NCBI GenBank assembly: GCA_037157565.1
Contig: JAZHRO010000002.1
Location: forward strand, 71,631,001 to 71,695,000
Length of the DNA: 64,000 nt
From: Thalassia testudinum
Taxonomy: Eukaryota; Streptophyta; Magnoliopsida; Alismatales; Hydrocharitaceae
Direction of reading: 5' to 3'
In this document: positions 22,044 through 32,601 of the stretch, piece by piece
Position numbering within the stretch: the stretch's first letter is position 1
How the letters are laid out: the number at the start of each line of letters is the position of its first letter
Program-made: the position numbers and the translations under genes
The notes under the pieces: model-generated
Told to the model about the DNA's origin: nothing
Database searches by the model: none
Seen by the model: the letters and a program-made list of their open reading frames with translations, nothing else

Positions 22044-25000
22044 CTTGAGATTTATCCAAGCATATGGCAACCCAGTAGGAGTATTGAAAGCATAAAGGAA
22101 ACGGCGACCAAGATCCTCAGCAAGAGTTAAGAGCTGGTTGTTGTAAATTCCACGAGTCAACCTGCTCGTAGAATCAGTCGCAAGAATATGAGCTGAAACA
22201 AGTCCCCCAAGAACTCTTATGTTGCACTACAAAAATGTAAGAAAAGGACAACACATCATCAGGCTATTTTGTAGTAAAATGATTGGAACACTTAACATGT
22301 GTAATTGTGCAATCCATACTGATAATGTTTCAATAGGTTCAGAATGCAGTGAAAGAGAACAAAATCTAAATTATCTTAAGAAGGAACATCAGATAAATAT
22401 AAAGCTCTAAAATTAAATCGCAGAGGCCTACAAAAGCATTACTAAATTTTGGATATTTGATCAATGATCCAAGAAGGCCACATTAGAATGTAAAAGCATT
22501 GTTCTAAATGCCCACAACGTGTCCACAGCGTACCCACGACATATCCACAAAATGAACTTTTTCTGACGTGGGGCTGCATCGGCACGCATGTAATGTCGAA
22601 ATATAGGTGTATCAATAATATTTTTCCAACTATGGATAATATATCAATAAGTTCGAAAAAATAGGTAGCATTAGGTACAATTCTTAAATCGTACATATTT
22701 TAATGTCGATGTAGATATCTCAATAACCAGTTTCTGATCATTACTATTTTTGTAAGTGATTTAAATTTTAACGGCATACCGTCTGCATATTGTTGAAATG
22801 GCTATTTTTTAGGTTAGGCCATATTGACATCAATATAGTGTAAAAACAAAAGGATTTCAACGAAATATCATCGCAATTTTGCCGAAATATCGGCAACTAA
22901 CAAAATGCACTCAACATTTCAACTTGCCGCAATTGCTTCTCACTCTCAATTGTCCCATTCTTCCCTACTACTGCTACTGTTGCTCACGTCGTTGCTGCTA
23001 TTTGTTCTTATTAGAACCAAATCTCCACTATTGTTGCTCCCTCTAATCTCACTGCTCCTCTCCTCTAACTCTCTTAAGGTTTAATTCTACACCTATCCAT
23101 AATTATATGGTATATCTATATACTAGACTCTAAATCTACCATTATTATGAACATATAGGTCTAATCACAACTTAAAATTAAGGAAACATTTGTTTAATTC
23201 CTAAAAATAAAATTCTAAGTTTGGGCTAACATTAAAGAATAAAGAACTTGCATCCATTCATAAGAGAATAAAACCTGAAAATTGCAAACACCAAGAGCTT
23301 ATCATCATTTACTTTAAGGATAACATCCAACTTAAAAACCCATAGTCCCATATTTGAAGGTGACAACCTATATTTTTCGTACATAAATATGATACAACTA
23401 GATTTAAACGTGACTTATACGGGGTGACATAGATAAAAATAGTCAACACAACACACATAGTTATGTTAATTTAAGTCTATTCATAGTGAAATATCTCAAA
23501 TTAACTAATAAATTAATTTAAGATCAATTGGTCAAATAATTAAATTTCAACTTTTAAATTTTTACTTTAGTTTACTGCAAAATATATATTTGAATTTTTT
23601 ATTTTTGCATGACTTAATTCAATTCACAGAGTAATTATTTGATATTTAATTCTTGAAATTGAACATGATTTAGTAGACTATACATTACATATGAATATTA
23701 TGATATAACATAATTATTCTTACAAAAGCATGTTTAAGCTTGTGATTTCCTTGAAATTCAATCATTTTGACTACTTTTTCTATTTTTGTCGATATATGTC
23801 GACATGCACTCGACATGCCTCCAAAATGAACTATTTTCGGAACATCGAAATCATCAAAATTTGATGTTAATATACCGATGTTTCGACGACATGTCTTCGA
23901 AACGCACACTTAAAAATTTATCGAAACGACATCGAAATCAGCATAGCATTTCAAACCTTCTGTAAAAGTGTCTAAATCACATGAAGTTCTTTAAAATAAA
24001 TGCACAATGATAGCATCCAAATTTTAACAAGCTTGCACAAGCCAATTATCTTAAAGCCTAGCACATTAAATACAACTTACTGCATATTGCATATAATTAT
24101 GCACTATGTCAATTTCCTACAGGAGGGTTTTATTGAAAACCGTAGAAAACATAAGTAATGAGCTTCTCTTGGTTTCAATGAAAATGTATCAGCCAACCCA
24201 ATCTATAAATCTATGCTAACCATCAATGAGTCTTTAAGATCTTAGATGGGAATGAAAATTGCAATTCTTTCAACTTCTCAAGATTTTTTTTTTTTACAAG
24301 AACTTCTCAAGATATAATGACAAGTTTTTTTAATGTAAGATGATGACATGTTAGGAAGCCCAACTAAGAGGAATTGAGTAGAAATGTTCTATACATGTAT
24401 GTGATGGTCTATGTGTGCATGTGCATGTGCATGTGCATACGCATGTGCAGACATATGCATATGCAGGCGGGTTGCATGTGAACTCTCCGTTCTGGCATCC
24501 TAATTCGACTTATAACTTATTGTTCATGAAAGAAAGGAAAGAGACAAAAGATAAGTTATATGGCTAATACTGGTAAATTAATTGATACTTCTAAGAGGAT
24601 CACCCAATATGAAAGAGCGAAAATTGGGGGTCTAATTACTATAACACTTCCCAATGGTATATTTCAAGTCCATTTAGATAATAAGTATATAGGCAAACAA
24701 ATCAAGTAGGATAAGATTTAAGATTGAAAACAATAATTGCATTTCAAAAGCACTCTCAAATTTTGCTTCTAGTTTTAAAGTCTAGCTTATGCTACCTGAA
24801 ATGCTAGACTCACATATGAAAAAATGTAAACTACTTTCTCCACATTCTTGAATGTAAATTATGAGGCAGTTCCAGTTCCTGTGAACTTGATACACCACCA
24901 GTTTACATCCACTCTGCTCACTAAATGGCAGGTTTAGATGTGCACAAAGAGAAGGCCAAAAGAATAACAAATTACAATCCACTATGATATAATTCCATGT

Positions 25001-27694
25001 AATAGTGAAAGTTGCTAATACCTCAAAAAGGTTAACACGAGCGTCAACGTCAAATGAAAGCTTATTGGCAAGCCAAAGAACAGCTCTTTCAAACTCTGTG
25101 TTGTTTCCCAATATAATGAGACTGCATCATCATGTACAAGGATTTAGATAATTCTAAGAATAAGTTTTATGCTGATAAAAAGGAACTATATGATGGACAA
25201 ATGCAGCCAGGTATCAGGTTCCAATTGGTATGAAAAGAATCCATATGATTATGAACACAAAAGGCAGAAAATGCTAAGAATGCAACCTTAGTGGTCATCA
25301 AGTTCCTCATGATAAGAAACGAATCCATATCATTACGAGAACAAAAAACCAGCTTCTAATTAAAATAATGTATGGAATATTTTCCATTCAAAACTTCAAT
25401 GATTGACATGTTCATCCCAATCAAAACAAGAATTCGAATAGAAGCTCCCTTAGACACTCCATTCACATCAGAAGCTTGCTTCTCTACACTCATTCAGACA
25501 ATTATCTTCATCAAAACATACACTTAAAAAGAAAAAAAGGATTACAATTACGTACACTAATGTCCAAATATAATGCCTTGATTAACATTGCAATGGCATT
25601 CCAAGGAGAGTGTAGAAGATGACTATATTTTTCAAAAGGATGTTCCTGGGCATTTAGCAAAAACCTTATTCAGGGAAAAGTTTATAAATGAACACAGCAA
25701 ACTAAGGCGATAAATTTTAGCATCAATGTTAAATTCAATGATATCCTGTATACTTCTGTATCGATGAACATTTTGTTGGAAATTACTTCGATAATGTCAC
25801 CACCCTACTATGAAAATTGTTGAGGGTGACGAATGCAAATCAGGTATTGTGAAAGCAGACCAGCTAAGGCCCCTAAAGGACTGCTCAGTGAGGTTAAATA
25901 GCAAAAAAAATCTATAGCAAACATAGCTTAATCATGAGTGTATGAGAAGATTCATCATATAGCTATACCTTGACAGTGATTCTATTAACGTTAAAGCTGA
26001 TCCATTATAATCTGTGGGTAAATGCTCCAGCTGGAAGAAAGCAGAAACAAGTAGTAACTAAAAGTTGTAAGGTTGGCAGTAAGAAAGGGCAGATATAAAG
26101 GAAAATTAGCATGTCCCACAAAGTTGAATGGTCCATAGTTTTGGTACCTTTAGGTTTCCAAGCTCGCTAAGAGAATCAGTGAAACCATCTGTGAGAGGCT
26201 TCAACTCATCATGCTGCAAAATGCTACGTTTACAAACAAATTGGTATCTAGATGATTTTCTGTTTGCATATAAAAATATACTTGCTTGAGATTCCAAAAT
26301 ATGTACTAACCGGGAATGCATGAGCTAAGTAGTTGTCATATGCATGATAAAACCTGAAACCAAGAAGAAATGAGAGATGTCAATCAAGTGACTACAAGAA
26401 AACATATGGACAGAAGTATTTTATCTGTGACATTCTTAGAGAAATGGGAAATGATTGCAAATTAAATCATCTCTGAGCTCCGTGAACAATTTAGCCATGC
26501 ATGATGTGACATGGAGAAACTTAACCCGTCAATGTCATGAATTCTGACTAAGCAAGGTCTGTGATAATATTCGGCAAACTTTACGCATTAAAAGCTTGCA
26601 CTCGCCAATTTGTCCCACATCTATGGTACCAAAGTTTTGATGATGCCTTGCCAGACTTAAGAATAAGTTTTTCACCATCATTTTTCTTTGAGACAGTTTT
26701 GCAGCCTTATTTTAGATTGAACAAGAGAATGTAAAACTTGTGGCATGAAAAAGAAATTTAGACCCTTCTTTCTAACATCTTCCTTGCAATATCACTGGAG
26801 AAGCATAAACTTGACGGGATAACTAAAAAACTTGTGAATAAACAATTTGTGAACTACCGTGCATCTCCCATAACAAGAAGACCACTCAAATTGATGTGTA
26901 GTATACAGGTGTATATGCTGAAACCAAGTTGCAAGAGGTCTAAAATTACCAGTACCATTTTAACAAAAGTAAGTCGACAGTGTTGACTTCAATGACTTTA
27001 TATAAGTAGCACTGCTATAACCACATTAGCATATTCTAGAATGGTGTCAGAGGACCATCTCTTCCAATTCTGTCACTGACTTGCAAGAAGGCTGTGAATG
27101 TCAAGAAGCAGTACATATATAGAAGTCAGCTTACCGAAAACGGACATTTCCAACACTCCATTTGACAGAAGTTAAAGGTGTACGTGTAATTGAATTTCTA
27201 CACCTTCATATAGATAGATCTCTTGCAGTCTATGCATTTTTTTTTCTTTTACATCACTTCCATGGACCCTTTTAATCACAATCGCACATAACATCTTTCG
27301 CCACATGAGACACGGAAGAATTATCCAATTACAAGAGATTCCACTTCTTCTGATGCGAGCAGCAAGGTCACTGCTCCATGGCCTCATCGAAGAACAACAA
27401 AAACCAAGATATGCGAAGAAACCACAGACAGCGGCACGACCACGCCCAAGACTCCAACTTTTCGACCATCGACGCATCAGAACCGATAAATATCGCTTAA
27501 CCAAAGGTACCCATATGAGAAATGCTGAATAGAGCGCAAAAAGCGCGAGCTTTCGACGCGGTGACTCACATGGTTCGGACCTTCTCTTTCAAGCTTCTCT
27601 TCCTGGAGGCCATGTCGGAGGTTGCTAGGTGTGGGAAGGTGGAAGAAGAGATCAACAGCACAAGGGAGAGGAAGAGGAGGGATCTCGCAGCCAT
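22044..27694 (-). CDS. MNS5: EDEM-like alpha-mannosidase (GH47), first six exons
   Basis: Six minus-strand exons, all with GT-AG borders and matching phases: 27694-27570, 26353-26311, 26213-26148, 26030-25969, 25121-25022 and 22226-22044. Together they give 193 uninterrupted codons. The start MAARSLLFLSLVLL is a signal peptide. FYHAYDNYLAHAFPHDELKPL, then LTLIESLSSL, ARVNLFECNIRVLGGLVSAH and FNTPTGLPYAWINLK match glycoside hydrolase 47 of the EDEM branch, which trims mannose from misfolded ER glycoproteins for degradation. The Glu of NLFECNIRVLGG (codon 132) aligns with a catalytic acid of the family. The proteins are usually around 550-600 residues, so two thirds is missing. Either intron 6 exceeds 22 kb or the gene is truncated. 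The MNS5 label (versus MNS4) rests on remembered similarity. Confidence 0.85.
22497..23960. mobile_element. hAT-type MITE in mannosidase intron 5, AAGGTTT family copy 3
   Basis: About 1.46 kb flanked by TGTAAAAG at 22489-22496 and 23961-23968, a perfect 8-bp duplication. Left end CATTGTTCTAAATGCC; right end read inward GAAGGTTTGAAATGC: an imperfect terminal repeat sharing GTT-x-x-AAATGC. Internal sequence near both ends is rich in CGAAATATCGGC and CGACATGTCG words, as in the copy at 15476. No protein is encoded (the open frame 23685-23909 is terminal-region sequence). Confidence 0.68.
24413..24475. repeat. GCATGT/ATGTGC microsatellite in intron 5
   Basis: Interrupted tandem copies of GTGCAT and related ATGCAT hexamers over about 60 bp, within intron 5 of the mannosidase gene. 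Confidence 0.75.
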
Positions 27695-28166
27695 TGCGGC
27701 GGCAGCGACGGACAAGGAGATTTGGATCAGGCCGTGTCGTGATCGATCGATGGATCTCTCGACTCGATGTGTAGCTATTGGTGAGGTGCGGATGGATCTG
27801 ACGGAGCGCCATATGGCGGCGATTGCAATTTGCACCGCACGGCTCGCGTGTGCTGTCTACTTTCCATGGATATGGTAAATCGAAGAATTTCTTTTAATAA
27901 AATAATTAGGAATTAATTATATTTAATTATCTTATTAAAAGTTTTTATTTCTATTTAACAATATAGATCCTGCTTGTAACAGGGGTGTAGGGGCGAGTTT
28001 GCTGATTTAGAAAGGCCACGAGAGGCAAGTTCGATGCATCTTGAGTCACATAAACATAGATTCGGTTGCGTTTAATATGATACTGTCGGAGGGTAGTGTG
28101 ATTTTAAGATAGAATTAAAGTGAAATAAATATAAAAAGATATTTGATTAGTAGATTATAAATGATT
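27695..28166 (-). promoter_or_regulatory. 5' leader and proximal promoter region of the mannosidase gene
   Basis: This 470-bp stretch lies between the mannosidase start codon and the solo LTR at 28167. An upstream ATG at 27835 is in frame with the chosen start and would add 47 Arg/Ser/Ile-rich residues. I prefer 27694 because it puts the hydrophobic signal peptide at the N-terminus. The far part (28060-28166) is AT-rich. No clear TATA box was identified. Confidence 0.45.
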
Positions 28167-28185
28167 TGTTACGAACGCGCGTTTC

Positions 28186-28245
28186 AGACGTCTTTTAAGA
28201 CGTCTAGGAGGTGACCCAGACGTCTGGAACCACTTCCAGACGTAT
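28186..28245. promoter_or_regulatory. AGACGTCT array, upstream cluster of solo LTR 1
   Basis: Four octamers at 28186, 28198, 28218 and 28238 (starts). Three are exact AGACGTCT and one is AGACGTAT. Start-to-start distances are 12, 20 and 20 bp. They lie upstream of the putative TATA position. The octamer is a perfect palindrome with an ACGT core. Confidence 0.8.
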
Positions 28246-28717
28246 GGGAATCGGTTATTTTTTGGCACGCGTGTTTCGTCTGCGCGCCTGAGCGCACAAA
28301 CCTGCGTACTCTCTCTCCCTCTCTTTTTCCCTCTCTCCTGCGACCGCAGATCCACCCTGTTCGCTCTCTCTCTCCTCCTCGCGCGGCCTTAAAAGGCCAC
28401 ACCCTCTCCCTCACTCCCGTCACCTCCGCCCCCTTCCTCTTCTCCTTCCAGCCAGTGCGCGAGAGCGAGCGCGAGTGAGCGGCGGTAGCAACAGCCGCGG
28501 TGAGCGTGGGAGGAGGTGCTACGCGTGGAAGAGGCACCCGGCCGTGAGGGCGAGCTCGCCGGGGCTGCTAGGGCCAACCGACGGGGGGCGCAGCGGGCGC
28601 GGAGCGACGCGTGGGGGACTGCTGCAGTTTGAGCAGCAGGCGGACGAGACGCGGCGTGGCCGGGCGTCGCGAGAGGAGGGCTAGTCGCGCCCTGGTTCTG
28701 GAAACTTTTCCAGAATC

Positions 28718-29060
28718 AGACGTCTGGGCTTCTAGCCAGACGACGGGCACGACGTCTGGAAGACTGTCCAGATGTCTGAAAGGTGAGTTATTTCCGTCTT
28801 CCTTCCTTTTCTTTGACTGACTGTACTGAGAGAGAGAGGAAATGGGTACGCGCAGGTTCTGATCTGCCACCCAACACGAATCAGACGTCTAGCTGCAGTG
28901 CCAGACGACGGTAGCGACATCCAGATGTCCGGGGTGACCATCGGACGTCTGGGAACTAGGCCAGACACCCCCGCAGGCTTCTAGACGTCTGAGAGCCCAC
29001 GCAGAGCAAGGTAACCCCTGATCCACTTTTTAAGACGTCTGGAATAAGTTCCAGACGTCT
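28718..29060. promoter_or_regulatory. AGACGTCT arrays, downstream clusters of solo LTR 1
   Basis: Three clusters. First: 28718, 28738, 28750 and 28770 (20, 12, 20 bp). Second: 28883, 28903, 28923, 28943, 28963 and 28983, six units at exactly 20 bp with some decayed members (AGACACCC, AGATGTCC). Third: 29033 and 29053, both exact. In the last pair the spacer GGAATAAGTTCC makes the whole dyad an inverted repeat with a 4-nt loop. Confidence 0.8.
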
Positions 29061-29349
29061 GATTTTGCACTGTTTCGTCGTTTTCGACCCGTTTAAGACC
29101 CGTTCGGGGTCCGTTTTCCGCGTTTCGAGTTGCGTGCTTTTCGGAATTACATCCTCTACCCGTCTACAGTAGCTGTATACTGTTTTGAGAAATTCCTTGT
29201 GTTTGATCTTTGTGATAGGACCCCGTTCCGTTGCAGTCTCGGGGGTTGCGGAGGCACGCGGGATTCCCAACCACGCCCCCAGTTCGCCTATTGTAACCGT
29301 AGAGTGGCATTTAAGTTTATTAGCATAATCTGTTAAATTATGGAACCAT

Positions 29350-29500
29350 AAATAGAACCTAGGACATTGCATGAATCCTAGGAATGAGAAACGAGATTGA
29401 ATGATAGATCCTACGGTGTTGCATAAATCCTAGGGTTGGAAAACTAGATTGTATGATAGATCCTAGGGTATGACATGAATCCTAGGATGGGAAAACTAGT
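29350..29500 (+). repeat. About 60-bp tandem repeat in solo LTR 1
   Basis: Two to three imperfect copies of a unit containing AATCCTAGG and ATGATAGATCCTA, separated by about 60 bp. The same repeats occur in the inverted copy at about 42470-42620. Copy 2 keeps a single unit near 36260. Confidence 0.7.
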
Positions 29501-30601
29501 GGAATATGTGAACACTGCAGTCTTGAAAATGTGAAAAAGAAATAATAGCTGCCTGTAAATTTGTTTAAACAGCTGCCTGTTATGAATAAATGAACATAAT
29601 TAAGAATATGGGATGTATGAACATGAAACTGGAAAGGTGAAACCGGAATGCGCTGAGTTAAAGAGCTGGAACCCTACGGGGAATTAGGAGTAGAACTCCT
29701 GGAAAGTGAATGGAATAGAATTGGGGAAGTGAGCTGGTCCTTGAGTACGGAGTACCAAGGAGAGCGACTGTCCCCCTGTTTAGTGCAGAGCGGAGCCAGC
29801 CGCCTCAGGGACCCAGGGTTAGGACTGGCCACTCTGTACCGACTTGCTGGCCCTCGTGTACGTAGTACCGAGGAGAGCTACTAGTGTAGGGAGGTACTAG
29901 CTACCCCACAGGCCCCGGGGTTCTGCTAGCCTCCTACACCGACTTGTTAGGCCCACTGGGGCAAACCAGGGTAGTCAGGCGAGGGTGCGCGGACTGTGGA
30001 GGGGCAAGGCCCCTGTTTGGTTACTGTGGAGGGGTTGGACCCCTGTTACTGAGAGGGCTCTGCCCTGTACTGGTTCCGTGCTGTGCTTTGGGCGCACCCA
30101 TTAACGGAAACGACTGACCGCGTGCCAGTGCAGGTTAGCTACCCGTGCGTTTATCGCGCGTGCCGTAGTCACCGTTACGTCTGTCAGTGACCTTGGGGTG
30201 GTTGACTGAGAGTAGGATCACCACGGGGGACTCTCCCGGCCAGGAGAGCACCACGTGCTACTTCTACTGTTCGGAAAAGACTGCAATCAAGATCGTTCCC
30301 ACGAGGAACATTCGAGATCAAGTGAAGGATCTGAGATGAGAAATAGATAAATTGTGAAACAATAGAAAGACGTAAATAAAGGAAGAAAGAAAATTTAAAA
30401 CAGCTACTGTACACTTTACTGTTTCTTTAGTTTAACTGCCACTCTACTCAGCGTTTTGCTGACGTGTTACACTCGTTACCTTTCAGGACCAGGTGTTGAG
30501 CAACCAGGGTCAGCGGCTGCGGAGGACGCTGGGCCGAGTAGGGTCCAGTAGAGTTACCACTGTTCTCTTGTACCTCTTTTTGGTTCCACTGTAGTGAGTA
30601 G

Positions 30602-32335
30602 TGTGATTTCCCTACTTGGAGGGGTGAGATCAGCATAACAAAAAAAATGCGGAATTGAAAATATAAACAATCTCACAAAAATAAGCAATCACAATGTACA
30701 CAGGTATTTTTTAGGTGGAAACCCAAACCGGGTGAAAACCACCACCTAACCCTCTCGAGTTAGGATTTTCTGATCAACCAAGTTGATCAAAAACCACTAA
30801 ATGAATCACTTTAAACGAGGGTGATTCAACCTCAGTACAACCACGCTACAAGTACGAGGGTAGCGTTCCTCAACCCCTTCTCTCCACGAGAAGGATTATG
30901 TCCCACGAAGGAGACGGGAATTCGCAAAGCGAATACCCAACCAAAAGACAAAGGTAAAATAAACAACAAACCTATAGAGCCAACAAAGTAATAAACCTAA
31001 GCTTCTATAGGATTTAGGAAACTCCCCTTTGCAAGGAGTGCGTCGACGATGACGCGGTGCGTGAGCCACGCGACGGCGCAACTTTGCTCTCGTGAACTAC
31101 GGCGGGAGAGCGGGTGCGCAACAGCTTGATGCTCTCAAGAGAATGGTGCTTGAGCTTGGAGAGCAAGAGCTAGCTAGGACACAAGAGAGTGGAAAGTGTA
31201 ATACAACTTGTTTCTTGTGTATCTTGGTCTCTCTAGGTGTGTATTGTGTTACAAAGGTTCCCCTCTATTTATAGAGGCCTTAGGAAGGCTTTGGAAGGCT
31301 TGGAAAAGCTTCCATAGCCGTTGGGTGCAAAGCCCAAGGGAATCAGGCCGAAATCAGGACAATGATTACATTTGACAGGGTTATCAGACATCTAACTCTG
31401 GCATCAGACGTCTGGAAGGCCACTTTAAGACGTCTGATTTCAAGGTCAGACGTCTGATTCTATGCGGGTTTCTCCCTGACTTGAATCAGATCTAAACAGG
31501 GTTTTTGTGCAAGTCCATCAGACGACATACAGGACGTCTGGCACTAAGTCTGGACGTCTGGAAACCTACTTTTACTGTGGGAATTGATTTCCAAACGTTG
31601 CAACGGCTAGAAAATCTCTGAGAAGAGATTTTGGGTCAGCCGAGGCAAAACGGTCATTTATCAGACGTCTGGAAAGGCCTAAGGACGTCTGATAAGGCTC
31701 TAACGGTCATATTCTTAAGTGTCTGCTAAGCCAGCCAACGGTCCACTAATTGGACGTTTGGCAAATCCATCAGACGTCTTCTAAGACGTCTGGTATAAGG
31801 TCTGGACGTCTGATTTCATCAGACAGAACTAACTATGTCCAGCCTAACAGTTATCAGACGTCTGAAACAACAGTCAGACGTCTTAAAATACATTATCAGA
31901 CGTCTGATTTGGGAATTAGACGTCTGGAAAGTCTGTTTGAACCCTATATTGGTTTTCTAGGTATTCTACAGAAAACCTAAGTATCCTAGGGTTGTGCCGG
32001 TGTTCCTAGGACTACTGTTAGGGTTCTTTGAGGCTCTTTAACATAAAATATCTAAGGAAATAAAGAGCAACAAAAGAAACAAAAAATACAACAAGTATAA
32101 AAGAAGGAAATCTATCCTATTCTTCATTTCCTTCCATCTTCAATCTTTCGCTCCACGCGAACCTCCTCTATTTTCCGTCAAGCTCTTCCAATCCGTCCTG
32201 GATGCGAGCTCGAACTCCGTCTAAACACGTCCACATTTGCAATTGACCTGAAATCTAGGACTCAAATTGCAAATGTTAAATAACACGTGTTTTATTATCA
32301 TCAAAACAAATGATCGTGGTGCTCTAGCACCAACA
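30602..32335 (-). mobile_element. Nested LTR (solo), probably Ty1/copia type
   Basis: Read on the minus strand it starts TGTTGGTGCTAGAGCACC and ends GGAAATCACA. It is flanked by a perfect 5-bp duplication AGTAG (30597-30601 and 32336-32340). A strong TATA box (TATAAATA, plus positions 31266-31273) faces the minus direction about 1.06 kb from the LTR start. Start and end style resemble long copia LTRs. No internal coding region remains. It interrupts solo LTR 1. Confidence 0.8.
31386..31925. promoter_or_regulatory. AGACGTCT array in the nested LTR
   Basis: Seventeen octamers, exact or with one or two changes, start at 31386, 31406, 31428, 31448, 31520, 31532, 31552, 31663, 31683, 31752, 31772, 31784, 31804, 31856, 31876, 31898 and 31918. 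Distances within groups are 20, 12 or occasionally 22 bp. The array lies 110-660 bp upstream of the LTR's TATA box, that is, in U3. Confidence 0.85.
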
Positions 32336-32601
32336 AGTAGTTCTTGTTTCCACTGTACTTTTCTTTACCTGCAGTTCATATTATGTTATGAATGTTGTTC
32401 TACTGTTGTGGTGGTACATACTGTAGTGGTTTCTTTCCTTACTATTGTATTTTCTTACTGTTAGTTATATTCATGTTGAATGTGATTTATTTTACTGCTC
32501 TTTTGGTTACTTCCTCGTTGGACGACCAGGTCTTAGGTTTAGTTGAGTCGGTCCGGTTCTCGTGTCTCGTAGGGACTCGGGAATCGGGTCGTTACATGAT
32601 T

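Larger units (their letters stand above)
28167..32596 (+). mobile_element. Solo LTR 1 of the AGACGTCT family, with a nested LTR
   Basis: Starts TGTTACGA and ends TCGTTACA, flanked by a perfect 5-bp duplication TGATT (28162-28166 and 32597-32601). Total 4,430 bp; without the nested LTR about 2.7 kb, matching the copies at 35061 and 41124. A TTAAAAGG near 28390 sits where copy 2 has TATAAAAGG. No gag or pol is present between the ends, so it is a solo LTR. Open frames inside (28184-29372 on either strand) are products of the repeats, not genes. Confidence 0.82.

Noticed and set aside
24400..24480. GCATGT repeats considered as a short CRISPR-like array
   Set aside because: A simple microsatellite with no spacers, in a plant intron.
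27172..27878. Overlapping open frames of about 110 codons around mannosidase exon 1
   Set aside because: They are intron 1 sequence or other frames of exon 1. The GH47 frame with splice donor at 27570 explains the region better.
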